DNA of 50,278 nt. Source: CAIKOD01 sp035543455 (GTDB lineage: Archaea > Halobacteriota > Methanomicrobia > Methanomicrobiales > Methanospirillaceae). Below, in pieces: positions 30,798 to 39,850 of the stretch (positions within the stretch are counted from its first letter, which is position 1; every line of letters begins with the position of its first letter). The position numbers and the translations under genes were made by a program. Below the pieces are notes generated by a model that was given only the letters and a program-made list of their open reading frames with translations, had not been told where the DNA came from and made no database searches. The DNA lies in NCBI GenBank assembly GCA_035543455.1, contig DATKKE010000009.1:1-50278 (forward strand), written 5' to 3'.

Positions 30798-32025
30798 GTT
30801 TATCAGGTTAATGCGTGACAACGGAGAGGTTACCGACGTTGAAGAGCAGGTTGATATCAGGCTACAGGCGCCTGAAATGGCATCCCGGACGGATAAACTC
30901 CTTGTCTTCCATAATACGGGCGGAATGCCTGCAGTAATGAATGTGACAGCCTCGAGGAAAGCTCTCTCCCTTGCGCTTGGCATCGCAGAGAATGAGATCG
31001 TCAGGCAGCTGTCCTCGACAGATTGCGGCGGTAAGGTAAACGGGCGGGGGAAGATATCGATGAGCAACCCGGACCTTTCTGTCATGCCCGTCATGACTCA
31101 CTTCCCGAAAGATGCAGGGCCGTACATCACGGCCGGTATCATTTTCTCAAAATTCGGGGACGTTGAAAATGCCTCAATACACCGGATGCTCGTGCTTGAC
31201 AGGACCCATGTCGCAGCCCGACTGGTCGAGGGCCGCCATACCCACAGCCTGATGAAAAAAGCCCAGGCCGAGGGAAAGGAACTGCCCGTCGCCATGACGA
31301 TCGGGGTACATCCGGCCGTCACCTTCGCGAGCTGTTCAAGAGTCCCATGGGGCGATGAGTTATCGTTCGCAGCGACACTTCTTGGCGGGGAGATCGGAGT
31401 CAGGGAATGCCCGAATGGTGTTCTTGTGCCGGACGCTGAGATCGTTTTCGAAGGGTACATCAGCAACCAGAGGCATGCAGAAGGGCCGTTCGTTGACATT
31501 ACCGGCACCTATGATATTGTCAGGAATGAACCGGTGATCAGGTTCACCGGCATGCGCATAAAACAGGGGGCATTGTATCATGGAATCCTGCCCGGGGGTA
31601 ATGAGCACAAACTCCTCATGGGAGCGCCCTATGAACCGAAAATATACCGGGCCGTTGCCGGTGTTACTGACGTAAAAAATGTCAGCCTGACGCGGGGTGG
31701 CTGCGGATACCTCCATGCCGTCATCCAGATAAAGAAAAATACCGAAGGCGATGCAAAAAATGCAATCATGGCAGCGTTTGCTGTCCATACATCGTTAAAA
31801 CACGTTGTGGTGGTGGACGATGACATCGACATCTCAAACCCGGAAGATGTGGAATTCGCCCTCGCCACCAGGGTCCGTGCCGATAAGGATGTCATGGTAA
31901 TCACGGGAGTCCGTGGCTCCAGCCTCGATCCGTGCAGGCTCGATAACGGGACGAATGTGAAGGTCGGGGTAGACGCGACGATGGAGATGGGCAGAGAAGA
32001 GAAGTTTCTCCGGGCCCGGTGGTGA
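30790..32025 (+). CDS. UbiD-family decarboxylase, probable anhydromevalonate phosphate decarboxylase
   Basis: A 411-residue UbiD-family enzyme. The start ATG at 30790 (MREFIRLMRDNGEVTDVEEQ) overlaps the ubiX stop; a longer frame from 30703 is inside ubiX and unlikely. Typical stretches are ARLVEGRHTHSLMKKAQA, MTIGVHPAVTFASCSRVPWG, ECPNGVLVPDAEIVFEGYI, EGPFVDITGTYD and GGCGYLHAVIQIKKNTEGD. The family decarboxylates unsaturated acids with prenylated FMN. In archaea one member converts trans-anhydromevalonate 5-phosphate to isopentenyl phosphate. The assignment here rests on the neighbouring aconitase X gene, which makes that substrate. Alternative: another aryl or enoic acid decarboxylase. Confidence 0.88.
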   Translation: MREFIRLMRDNGEVTDVEEQVDIRLQAPEMASRTDKLLVFHNTGGMPAVMNVTASRKALSLALGIAENEIVRQLSSTDCGGKVNGRGKISMSNPDLSVMPVMTHFPKDAGPYITAGIIFSKFGDVENASIHRMLVLDRTHVAARLVEGRHTHSLMKKAQAEGKELPVAMTIGVHPAVTFASCSRVPWGDELSFAATLLGGEIGVRECPNGVLVPDAEIVFEGYISNQRHAEGPFVDITGTYDIVRNEPVIRFTGMRIKQGALYHGILPGGNEHKLLMGAPYEPKIYRAVAGVTDVKNVSLTRGGCGYLHAVIQIKKNTEGDAKNAIMAAFAVHTSLKHVVVVDDDIDISNPEDVEFALATRVRADKDVMVITGVRGSSLDPCRLDNGTNVKVGVDATMEMGREEKFLRARW

Positions 32026-32031
32026 ACAGGA

Positions 32032-33192
32032 ATGGAGCTCGACCGCGAGGATGAGCTGGTTCTTTCCGGAGAGTTCGGGGATACAGCCCGGATGATGATG
32101 GAGATGCTCGTCGCTCTGGGTAAAGTGTTTGGCGCGGAAAGAATGGTCCCTATACGAAGCGCCCAGGTGAGCGGGGCCTCGTATAAAACGATCGGAAAAT
32201 ACGGGCTTGAATGGCTGAACACCTTAAAAGCCCGTGTCGCGGTCCCGACAGTGCTCAACCCGGTAGGAATGGATCGCGAGCGCTGGCGGGAGATGGGGAT
32301 TTCACCCGGTTTTGCAAAAAAGCAGGCCGAGGTGATAAACGCCTATGACCGCCTTGGTGTAAGGCTCGAGTGCACCTGCACCCCTTATTATAATTCGATC
32401 ACCCAGTTCGGTGACCATATCGCCTGGTCCGAGTCATCGGCAGTCGCCTATGCAAACTCGGTAATCGGTGCAAGAACGAACCGCGAAGGTGGTCCGGGGG
32501 CGCTGGCGGCTGCCGTTATCGGGAAAACCCCCTTTTACGGCCTTCACATCATCGGGAACAGAAAACCCGGTCTCGTCTTCACCGTCGATGGAGACGCAGG
32601 GCAGGACACGGCGTGGTATGGTGCCCTTGGTTATCTGGCCGGGAAAGAAGCAGGTAACAGGATACCGTATTTTCGGGGCATTCGCCCGGGCCGCGACCAG
32701 ATGAAGGCGCTTGGGGCCGCAATGGCAGCAAGCGGTGCCGTTGCCCTTTTTCATATCGAAGGCATCACGCCCGATGCGAGGGTATTTTCCTACGATACGG
32801 AACATCTTGAGACCATTCATATCGGGCAGGAGGCAATCCGGTCGGTATTTTCCGATATCCCGGTGGATGCAGTGGCCATCGGATGTCCGCATTGTTCTCA
32901 GGACGAGTTATCGACGGCAGCCCGTTTATTGCGGGGAAAAAAGGTGAAGATACCGGTACTCATTTTTACGTCTGGTACCGTTAAGACGGCATCAAAGGGT
33001 GATGTTGAAACAATAGAACGAAGTGGTGCCCGGGTGTTCACCGATACCTGCATGGTGGTCTCGCCCTGCATGGATAATTTCCGGGCAATAATGGTGAACA
33101 GCGGGAAAGCGTTTGCGTATGTCCCGAATATGTGCGGTGCGCTCGCACGGATAGGTACTATCCGGGAGTGCATCGATATAGCCACGGCATAA
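32032..33192 (+). CDS. Aconitase X large subunit, probable phosphomevalonate dehydratase
   Basis: A 386-residue protein of the aconitase X catalytic family, starting MELDREDELVLSGEFGDTAR. Recognisable parts are VPIRSAQVSGASYKTIGKYG, LECTCTPYYN with the first cluster cysteine region, FGDHIAWSESSAVAYANSVI, TNREGGPGALAAAVIGKTP, and IGCPHCSQDEL and MCGALARIG with further cysteines, consistent with an iron-sulfur centre. In archaea this subunit, with a small DUF126 partner, dehydrates 5-phosphomevalonate to anhydromevalonate phosphate. No small-subunit gene lies in the window, so it must be elsewhere. The gene starts 6 bp after ubiD and completes a three-gene operon that would produce isopentenyl phosphate for archaeal lipids. 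Confidence 0.92.
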   Translation: MELDREDELVLSGEFGDTARMMMEMLVALGKVFGAERMVPIRSAQVSGASYKTIGKYGLEWLNTLKARVAVPTVLNPVGMDRERWREMGISPGFAKKQAEVINAYDRLGVRLECTCTPYYNSITQFGDHIAWSESSAVAYANSVIGARTNREGGPGALAAAVIGKTPFYGLHIIGNRKPGLVFTVDGDAGQDTAWYGALGYLAGKEAGNRIPYFRGIRPGRDQMKALGAAMAASGAVALFHIEGITPDARVFSYDTEHLETIHIGQEAIRSVFSDIPVDAVAIGCPHCSQDELSTAARLLRGKKVKIPVLIFTSGTVKTASKGDVETIERSGARVFTDTCMVVSPCMDNFRAIMVNSGKAFAYVPNMCGALARIGTIRECIDIATA

Positions 33193-33271
33193 AGATTCCT
33201 TCGGGAACATATTCGAAATATTGGAAGAAACCGACTCCTTTTAATATCCCGATAGGCAGAAAACCATACTG

Positions 33272-34531
33272 ATGGTCTCCCGGAATAACAATCCCGGTTA
33301 CAGGAACAGGATCGTGCTGATACTGGTGCTCTGTATCATCGCGCTCCTGATCGGCACAGGTTTCACGAGTAACCGGGGTCTGGATATCGCATTTACCCTG
33401 GTATCCCTCATTCCTGTCCTTTCAGCCGGGATATGGTTCGGGAGGAGCGGTGTTCCCGTTGCGGTGCTACTGGGCGCGGGGATTCTCTTAACCACATTTA
33501 TCACTTCGGGATCTTCTTCACCTGACGCGATGGTTTCTGCAGGCATTTTGCTGGTTGCCGGCTGCACCAGTGCGTTGCTTGCTGAACGAGTGAGGCAACA
33601 GCGGGAATTGGAAGTTCCATTGATCGCTGAAAGCCGGGAAACCAAAAAGTCGGATATTCACGATATCGGAGGTACGTTGGGCATTGCACAATATTGCCTC
33701 CTGCCTTATCTGAATGTCAAACGGCTGAAGGAGAAAAAGGACGTCCGGGGGCTTATCCGGGCCCTGACAAGCGATGATATCAATATCCAGTATAATGCTA
33801 CGGAGGCGTTGGGAGAACTTGGGGACCCTTTTGCCATCACGGCCCTCATTCACGTCCTTACCGTTGACCGTTACAGTGCAATACGATGGAAAGCGGCCGA
33901 GGCACTTGCCCGGATCGGCGAACCGGCAGTCGATCCGCTCGTTAGCGTGCTCGACAATCGCAACGAGGACGTACGATGGAAAGCGGCAATTGCACTTGGC
34001 GATATCGGAGACCCACGGGCGGTTGAGCCCCTGATACACCTCCTTGGCGATGTCGACCCTTATGTCCGGGGAAGGGCCGCCTATGCACTCTCCCTGATTG
34101 GACAACCTGCAGTCCCCGTTCTTATACGGGTTCTGGAGCAGGGAACAGCGGAAGCTAAAGCAGCGGCAGTGGCATCCCTTGGCAGGATTAATGACCCGCG
34201 GGCAATCGCCCCGCTTATCAGGGCGCTTGGAGGCGAAGATGAACGGGTCCGATCTGAAGCCCTGGTATCCCTGGAACGAGCCGAAACAAATGTTCTGGAC
34301 AGGTTCCTTCTCATACTCAACCAGGCTGGCGCAGACGAATCCGGAAACCAGCCAGCCACTGACCAGGCCGGCCCCGGGACTATGACGGCATCGGTCTTAA
34401 GGGAAATCTCCCTTTCCGAGAATGATTTGCGCGAATATCTTGTAAAAGCCCTTCAAAATACCGGAGATCCCACATTCAAACCTCTTATTCGCGATATCCT
34501 CTCCGGTTTTGAGAAAGAAAAAAACAATTAA
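33272..34531 (+). CDS. Membrane-anchored HEAT-repeat protein
   Basis: A 419-residue protein. The first ~110 residues hold about four membrane segments (IVLILVLCIIALLIGTGF; IAFTLVSLIPVLSAGIWF; VPVAVLLGAGILLTTFI; AMVSAGILLVAGCTSALL). Residues about 150-340 are six or so HEAT-like (PBS-lyase-like) repeats of roughly 31 residues with the pattern NATEALGELGDPFAITALI, WKAAEALARIGEPAVDPLV, WKAAIALGDIGDPRAVEPLI. The C-terminal 80 residues are low-complexity and then helical. The repeats would form a cytoplasmic protein-binding solenoid tethered to the membrane. A TATA-like CTTTTAATATCC lies at 33237-33248. A second, soluble HEAT gene follows after 169 bp. Function unknown; an assembly scaffold is inference. 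Confidence 0.8.
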   Translation: MVSRNNNPGYRNRIVLILVLCIIALLIGTGFTSNRGLDIAFTLVSLIPVLSAGIWFGRSGVPVAVLLGAGILLTTFITSGSSSPDAMVSAGILLVAGCTSALLAERVRQQRELEVPLIAESRETKKSDIHDIGGTLGIAQYCLLPYLNVKRLKEKKDVRGLIRALTSDDINIQYNATEALGELGDPFAITALIHVLTVDRYSAIRWKAAEALARIGEPAVDPLVSVLDNRNEDVRWKAAIALGDIGDPRAVEPLIHLLGDVDPYVRGRAAYALSLIGQPAVPVLIRVLEQGTAEAKAAAVASLGRINDPRAIAPLIRALGGEDERVRSEALVSLERAETNVLDRFLLILNQAGADESGNQPATDQAGPGTMTASVLREISLSENDLREYLVKALQNTGDPTFKPLIRDILSGFEKEKNN

Positions 34532-34700
34532 AGATTTACTGCGGCGATGACCCCCGTATTGTGCCTCCGGCAAACAAACCTGGCATTAAAGAATAACGGG
34601 GAAACCACAACCTCAACGGCTGAATCCGAAAAAAATTTCTTTCCGGCAGGCAAGAGGACTAACAGGAGTTACCGGACCGGTCGCACTTCCCGGTCCTGGT

Positions 34701-35258
34701 ATGAACATGACAGAACAGGAACGAGATACAGACTCCCTGATAAGGGATTTGGAAGTTAACGATATCGAGATACGGCACGAATCTGTCCGCCGGCTGGGTG
34801 CTTCAGGAGGAGCCGCCGTTTACCCCCTCATACTGGCCATGCGCGAGCATAATGATAACGATTTCAGGTGGTATGCAGCGACAGCCCTTGCAAAAATTGG
34901 CGAGCCTGCGATAGAACCCCTGATCATTGCGATGGAAAACGACAGGACGGCAGGGTTCCGGAAATACGCCGCCGCAGCCCTCGGACAGATCGGCGAACCG
35001 GCGATACAGCCTCTTATTAAGGCATTTTCCCATGAAGATCCGGAGTTGCGCGGGTTTATTGCAGAAGCATTGTGCCGGATTGGAAAGCCGGCCATCGGTC
35101 CGTTAAAGGAACTGCTCCATGATGACGATCCCCTGTTGAGCACGTGTGCGTACCTGTCCCTCTGGAAAATGGATGAGGCCGGTATCGGGGCACTGATGGA
35201 AGCCGGCCTGGTTGAGAACGAAGACCCTGGGATTCAGGCGGGACAGAAGCAGGGCTGA
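34701..35258 (+). CDS. Soluble HEAT-repeat protein
   Basis: A 185-residue protein made almost wholly of about five HEAT-like repeats: IRHESVRRLGASGGAAVYPL, RWYAATALAKIGEPAIEPLI, FRKYAAAALGQIGEPAIQPL, LRGFIAEALCRIGKPAIGPL. There is no signal or membrane segment. The ATG at 34701 is followed by a second in-frame ATG at 34707; either may be used. The repeats are close in sequence to those in the membrane HEAT gene just upstream, so the two probably arose by duplication and may work together. The 169-bp gap between them carries no gene that I can support. The PolD large-subunit gene starts 54 bp downstream. Confidence 0.78.
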   Translation: MNMTEQERDTDSLIRDLEVNDIEIRHESVRRLGASGGAAVYPLILAMREHNDNDFRWYAATALAKIGEPAIEPLIIAMENDRTAGFRKYAAAALGQIGEPAIQPLIKAFSHEDPELRGFIAEALCRIGKPAIGPLKELLHDDDPLLSTCAYLSLWKMDEAGIGALMEAGLVENEDPGIQAGQKQG

Positions 35259-35312
35259 GCCCGCAAGGCCATCAACCGAAGAGATAAATCCCATCCTGTT
35301 CATGAATCTGGT

Positions 35313-38300
35313 ATGCTCAGGGTCTCACCTGCCATGGAGAATTACCTCAAGAGCCTCCAGAACGGGCTCGAAGAAGCAATGAGGGTTGCGAGGCTTGCGC
35401 GGGAGCAGGGTATTGATCCGAAGACAGTGCCGGAAATCCCTGTAGCGAACGACCTGGCAGACCGGGTGGAAGCCCTTCTTGACATTAAGGGAATAGCTTC
35501 CCGTATCAGGGAGCTGGAAGCGACCATGTCGAGGGAAGAGGTAGCCCTCCGCATCGGAGACGATTTTGTTCTAAGAAAATTCGGCGAGACGAGCAGTGAA
35601 GAGGTATTGGACCACTCGATCCGCACCGCCATGGCTCTCCTGACAGAAGGGGTCGTAGCGGCTCCGACCGAGGGAATCGCAAAAATCGGCCTCGGGAAAA
35701 ATGACGATGGCACCAGTTACCTCCGTATATTTTATGCCGGGCCGATCAGGAGTGCCGGGGGGACGGCACAGGCCCTTTCGGTCCTCGTAGGAGATTACGT
35801 GCGGCGAGCGCTCGAAATCAACCGCTATATTCCAAGACAAGAAGAAATTGAGCGGTATATCGAGGAGATCAGGCAGTATAATTCGATCATGAACCTCCAG
35901 TATCTCCCGAGTGATAAAGAGATCAGGCTCATCGTGAGTAACTGCCCTGTTTGTATCGATGGTGAAGGGACCGAGCGTGAGGAGGTATCAGGGTACCGGA
36001 ATCTTTCGCGTGTCGAGACAAATACCGTCCGCGGCGGTATGGCACTGGTTCTGGCCGAAGGGCTTGCCCTGAAGGCGCCGAAAGTCCAGAAAAACGTCAG
36101 GAAAATGAAGATGGACGGGTGGGACTGGCTGGACCAGCTCATCACGGGGACACCGAAGAGCAGCGATGACGAAGGAAATGAAACAGGAATAAAACCTAAA
36201 GATAAATATTTACGTGATTTGATTGCGGGAAGGCCGGTTTTCGCCTACCCAATGAGAAAAGGCGGGTTCCGCCTGCGGCTCGGGCGGTCACGGAATACCG
36301 GGTTTGCCGCTGCCGGTCTCAACCCTGCGACCATGAGGATCCTCGGGAATTTTCTTGCGGTCGGGACCCAGATGAAAACGGAAAGACCGGGAAAAGCAGC
36401 GGGAATTGCCCCTGTCGATTCGATAGAGGGTCCGACCGTCAGGCTGAAAGACGGGAGCGTGCTCAGGGTCGACCGGGAAGAAGATGCACTGGAAATCCAG
36501 CCAAAAATCGAGAAGATCCTCGATGTCGGGGAGATCCTGATCAGTTTTGGGGAATTCCTGGAGAATAACCACCCGCTTGTCCCGTCAGCATACTGTGAAG
36601 AATGGTGGCTGCAGGAAGGTGGCATCAAAAGACCCGGATCTGATGCAGAAGCCTTGGCCCAGGCCAGGACTAGGGGGTACCTCCACCCAGGGTTCACGTA
36701 CTACTGGGATGACCTGACCTGCCTTCAGATCAGGACGCTCGCGGATTACATAGGAGAAAAGGGAACGATATCAGAGGACGGACTGACAATTCCGGTCGAT
36801 TTTATCTGTAAAGGAATTCTTGAGGAGGCGTTGGTACCGCATATCGTCCGGGATGAACAGATCGTGATCAGGGACTATCGTGTCCCCCTTGCCTGCCTTG
36901 GCCTCGATCAAACCCTTAAAAAAACCGTGACCTGGGAGAATGCACCGGATGACAACCCGTTCTCGCTGGTAATGCACCTGTCGGGGCTGAAGATGAGGTC
37001 GAAAGCAGGGACGCGGATTGGAGGGAGAATGGGAAGGCCCGGGAAATCGGCACCACGAAAAATGGACCCGGCAGTTCATGTATTATTTCCGCTCGGGGAA
37101 GCCGGAGGGTCCCGGAGGTCATTCCAGGAGGCTTCATCCCATGCACCTGTGGCAAATAAGGATGGTGGTGTGATCATTGTCGAAGCAGGGACCAGACGTT
37201 GTCCTTCCTGCGGGGCGATGACATTAAAGAATGCATGTGAATGCGGGGCACACACGAATCCGGTCTTTCGGTGCCCGAAATGCGGCCGGGAAGGCGAAGA
37301 AAAGGAGTGTCCCGCATGCCATCTCGATATCGTGTGTTCTGCCGCCTACACGATCAATATCCGTGATGAATACGCCCAGGCAATCCAGGCGCTTGGATCG
37401 CGTGAAAACCAGGTACAGCTCGTGAAAGGTGTAAAGGGGATGATATCACGTGAAAAGGCCGTAGAACCTGTTATCAAGGGTGTACTCAGGGCTCAGCATG
37501 AGCTCTTTGTTTTCAAGGACGGCACCGTCAGGTACGATATGATCGATCTGCCTCTCACGCATTTCAGGCCCGATGAGACCGGAGTGACTGTCAGCCAGCT
37601 GAACAAGCTCGGATATGAAAAAGATCTTTTCGGAACCCCGCTTCTCGATCCCTCCCAGGTAGTCGAATTACGTCCCCAGGATATCCTTGTTTCAGAATCC
37701 TGTGCAGAATACCTGGTAAAGGTAGCCCGGTTCATCGACTCGCTCCTCGGGAAATGCTACGGGTTGCCTCCTTTTTACCAGGTAAATTCGAAATCCGATC
37801 TCCTTGGGCACCTCGTGATGGGGCTTGCCCCGCATACCAGTGCCGGGGTGCTCGCACGGATTGTCGGGTTCACGAAAGCAAATGTCGGGTATGCACACCC
37901 GTTTTTCCATGCAGCCAAGAGGAGGAACTGCTTCCATGGCGACACGGTTATCGGTATTTATGACGGAAAGTCGTGGAAGGATGTTCCGATCCGAAGGTTT
38001 GTGATGGAGAACTTCGATTTGAGCCACCCTGGGATCGACAGGCTTGGGACCTATTATTCGGACCCGGCAGCCTGTTGCTACACCAGGGCCGTGGACACAA
38101 ACGGGATCCCGCACCTGAGAAAAATAACCTCGGTCTCCGTCCATAAAGCCCCGGCTTCGTTAATCAGGATCGAGACGACGAGGGGGAAAGTAATTGTCGT
38201 CACCCCGGACCACGCAATGCTCGTCTGGGACTTAGGGTACCTCCGGAAAATTAAGGCCATGGAACTGAAACCCGGCGACCCGGTCCCGGTAGACGAGGGC

Positions 38301-39176
38301 ATGAACCTGATATCCGACCGGATTAAGAGTTGTGATCCGGTCCCCGGTCCGGAAGACCGGGTATTCTGTGTTACTGTTGCAGATGACCACACCGTGCTTG
38401 CCAACGGCATTTACACCGGGCAGTGCGACGGGGACGAGGACTGCATTATGCTGCTCCTTGACGGACTGATCAACTTCTCGCGATCGTTTCTCCCAGAGAC
38501 AAGAGGCGGTTCGATGGACGCTCCCCTCGTACTTACAAGCCGTATCGACCCTGCTGAAATAGACAAGGAAAGCCATAATCTCGATGTAGGCGCGGGCTAT
38601 CCTCTCGAATTGTACCTGGCTGCAGTATCGTACACCCAACCGAGAGATGTTGAGCATCTGGTCGATCGCGTGGAACGAAGGCTTGATACCCCGGCCCAGA
38701 TGGAAGGGTTCTTTTTCACCCACCCAACGAGCAATATCTCAGCGGGGCCGCTCGAGTCGACCTATACAACGCTCGAGACCATGCTTGAAAAACTTGAAGC
38801 GGAGCTCAAGCTCGCCGCAGAGATCAGGGCGGTAGACCAGGACGATGTGGCGGAACGGGTGCTCAACACCCACTTCATCAGGGACCTCATGGGTAACCTT
38901 ACCGCATTTTCACGACAGAAATTCAGATGCACGAAGTGCAATACGAGCTACCGCCGTATGCCCCTTGCCGGAAAGTGCAACCGGTGCAACGGTAATATCA
39001 TCGCCACCGTTCACGAAGGCTCCGTGAAGAAATACCTCACCATGTCGCAGGATATCTGTACTAATTACAAGGTATCTGAATATACGCGGCAGAGAGTAGA
39101 AGTGCTTGTCATGGCCATCGAGTCCACCTTTGGCACGGCTGGGGACCAGCAGATGGGCCTTGCCGATTTCATGTAA
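35313..39176 (+). CDS. polC: DNA polymerase D large subunit (DP2) with intein
   Basis: The 1287-codon gene encodes the catalytic subunit of the archaeal replicative polymerase PolD; without the 165-residue intein the mature protein would have about 1122 residues. The start MLRVSPAMENYLKSLQNGLE aligns with other DP2 starts. A conserved stretch is RIFYAGPIRSAGGTAQALSV. Zinc-binding clusters lie near residues 628-675 (RRCPSCGAMTLKNACECG; FRCPKCGREGEEKECPACH) and near the C-terminus (FRCTKCNTSYRR; GKCNRCNGNI). The catalytic motif, interrupted by the intein, is N872 followed by C1038-DGDED, the place where DP2 inteins are usually found. The small subunit DP1 is not in the window. Polymerase activity depends on splicing, as the intein splits the active site. 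Confidence 0.96.
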   Translation: MLRVSPAMENYLKSLQNGLEEAMRVARLAREQGIDPKTVPEIPVANDLADRVEALLDIKGIASRIRELEATMSREEVALRIGDDFVLRKFGETSSEEVLDHSIRTAMALLTEGVVAAPTEGIAKIGLGKNDDGTSYLRIFYAGPIRSAGGTAQALSVLVGDYVRRALEINRYIPRQEEIERYIEEIRQYNSIMNLQYLPSDKEIRLIVSNCPVCIDGEGTEREEVSGYRNLSRVETNTVRGGMALVLAEGLALKAPKVQKNVRKMKMDGWDWLDQLITGTPKSSDDEGNETGIKPKDKYLRDLIAGRPVFAYPMRKGGFRLRLGRSRNTGFAAAGLNPATMRILGNFLAVGTQMKTERPGKAAGIAPVDSIEGPTVRLKDGSVLRVDREEDALEIQPKIEKILDVGEILISFGEFLENNHPLVPSAYCEEWWLQEGGIKRPGSDAEALAQARTRGYLHPGFTYYWDDLTCLQIRTLADYIGEKGTISEDGLTIPVDFICKGILEEALVPHIVRDEQIVIRDYRVPLACLGLDQTLKKTVTWENAPDDNPFSLVMHLSGLKMRSKAGTRIGGRMGRPGKSAPRKMDPAVHVLFPLGEAGGSRRSFQEASSHAPVANKDGGVIIVEAGTRRCPSCGAMTLKNACECGAHTNPVFRCPKCGREGEEKECPACHLDIVCSAAYTINIRDEYAQAIQALGSRENQVQLVKGVKGMISREKAVEPVIKGVLRAQHELFVFKDGTVRYDMIDLPLTHFRPDETGVTVSQLNKLGYEKDLFGTPLLDPSQVVELRPQDILVSESCAEYLVKVARFIDSLLGKCYGLPPFYQVNSKSDLLGHLVMGLAPHTSAGVLARIVGFTKANVGYAHPFFHAAKRRNCFHGDTVIGIYDGKSWKDVPIRRFVMENFDLSHPGIDRLGTYYSDPAACCYTRAVDTNGIPHLRKITSVSVHKAPASLIRIETTRGKVIVVTPDHAMLVWDLGYLRKIKAMELKPGDPVPVDEGMNLISDRIKSCDPVPGPEDRVFCVTVADDHTVLANGIYTGQCDGDEDCIMLLLDGLINFSRSFLPETRGGSMDAPLVLTSRIDPAEIDKESHNLDVGAGYPLELYLAAVSYTQPRDVEHLVDRVERRLDTPAQMEGFFFTHPTSNISAGPLESTYTTLETMLEKLEAELKLAAEIRAVDQDDVAERVLNTHFIRDLMGNLTAFSRQKFRCTKCNTSYRRMPLAGKCNRCNGNIIATVHEGSVKKYLTMSQDICTNYKVSEYTRQRVEVLVMAIESTFGTAGDQQMGLADFM
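37929..38423 (+). other. Mini-intein in PolD DP2, C-terminal Gln type
   Basis: Residues 873-1037 (165 aa) interrupt the polymerase motif between KRRN and CDGDEDC. Block A is CFHGDTVIGIYDG with C1 as nucleophile; block B is VIVVTPDHAMLVWD with the TxxH motif; block F/G is RVFCVTVADDHTVLANGIY then TGQ, followed by Cys +1. The last intein residue is Gln instead of Asn and the one before is Gly instead of His, as described for the Pyrococcus PolII intein. There is no LAGLIDADG endonuclease block, so it cannot home. Splicing is expected to work through Gln cyclisation, probably slowly. Confidence 0.92.
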
Positions 39177-39199
39177 ACGTATCCCGGTATTGTATGCCT

Positions 39200-39790
39200 T
39201 CAGCCTCCGGTTCGCCCATACATTCCTGTGAGAGATCCTTCAGTGATAATCGAGCCGTTTATGGCATTGTCGAAACCCGTCCTGTTCAGGATAAGGGACC
39301 TGTCAAGACTCCTGTCGAGTGCATAAACCGTTATAAGATAGCGGTGGGGGTTTCCTGCAGGCGGGCACGGTCCGCTATAACCGGTTCTTCCGGCATCATT
39401 TTTTCCCTGCATGCTACTGTCGGGGAGTAACGGAACGGCTGTAATATTACCCGGGATTCCCGTGGAAACCGGGGGAATATTATACATGATCCAGTGGGTG
39501 AATCCCGGCCGCGGTGAATCGAGGTCCTGCATCAGGATTGCGATGCTCTGTGTCCCTGCGGGTATTGCCGACCATGAGAGAGCGGGAGATATATCCTCTC
39601 CCTGGCAGGTAAACTGTTGGGGAATGGTTTCACCGTCACGGAACCCGTCAGAGAGAACTACGATGCCGGTCACGTTGGAAATTTCTGCCGGAGCAGGCGA
39701 CAGTCCTGTGCAGCCGGCCGTAAAGATGAACACCCCGATGACGCCAATGAGAATGAGTCCGACGACCCCTGAAATACTCATTTGGTCCAT
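39200..39790 (-). CDS. PEBP-family (YbhB/YbcL-like) lipoprotein
   Basis: A 196-residue protein starting MDQMSISGVVGLILIGVIGV, with a signal segment ending in a lipobox-like FTAGC, so it is exported and probably lipid-anchored. The mature part is the phosphatidylethanolamine-binding (PEBP/Raf kinase inhibitor-like) fold: DGFRDGETIPQQFTCQGEDI, SPALSWSAIPAGTQSIAILM, DLDSPRPGFTHWIMYNIPP with the DxDxP and HW motif, and GYSGPCPPAGNPHRYLITVY with the GPxPP...H signature. The ligand-binding residues are complete. Bacterial and archaeal members have no firmly known role. I use the ATG at 39790 because the TATA-like ATTATTAAT box is 25 bp upstream; a GTG at 39799 is in frame too. Divergent from the TPR gene. 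Confidence 0.88.
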   Translation of the reverse strand: MDQMSISGVVGLILIGVIGVFIFTAGCTGLSPAPAEISNVTGIVVLSDGFRDGETIPQQFTCQGEDISPALSWSAIPAGTQSIAILMQDLDSPRPGFTHWIMYNIPPVSTGIPGNITAVPLLPDSSMQGKNDAGRTGYSGPCPPAGNPHRYLITVYALDRSLDRSLILNRTGFDNAINGSIITEGSLTGMYGRTGG

Positions 39791-39810
39791 AGTAGTCACT
39801 TATCGGGTAG

Positions 39811-39819
39811 ATTAATAAT
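39811..39819. promoter_or_regulatory. Shared TATA-like element between the PEBP and TPR genes
   Basis: ATTAATAAT reads ATTATTAAT on the other strand. The centre at 39815 is 25 bp from the PEBP ATG (39790) and 36 bp from the TPR ATG (39851), so it could drive a leaderless transcript to the left and one with a ~10-nt leader to the right. Confidence 0.4.
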
Positions 39820-39850
39820 CCCGTCCTTTCCCTATACGTTATGATGAGTA

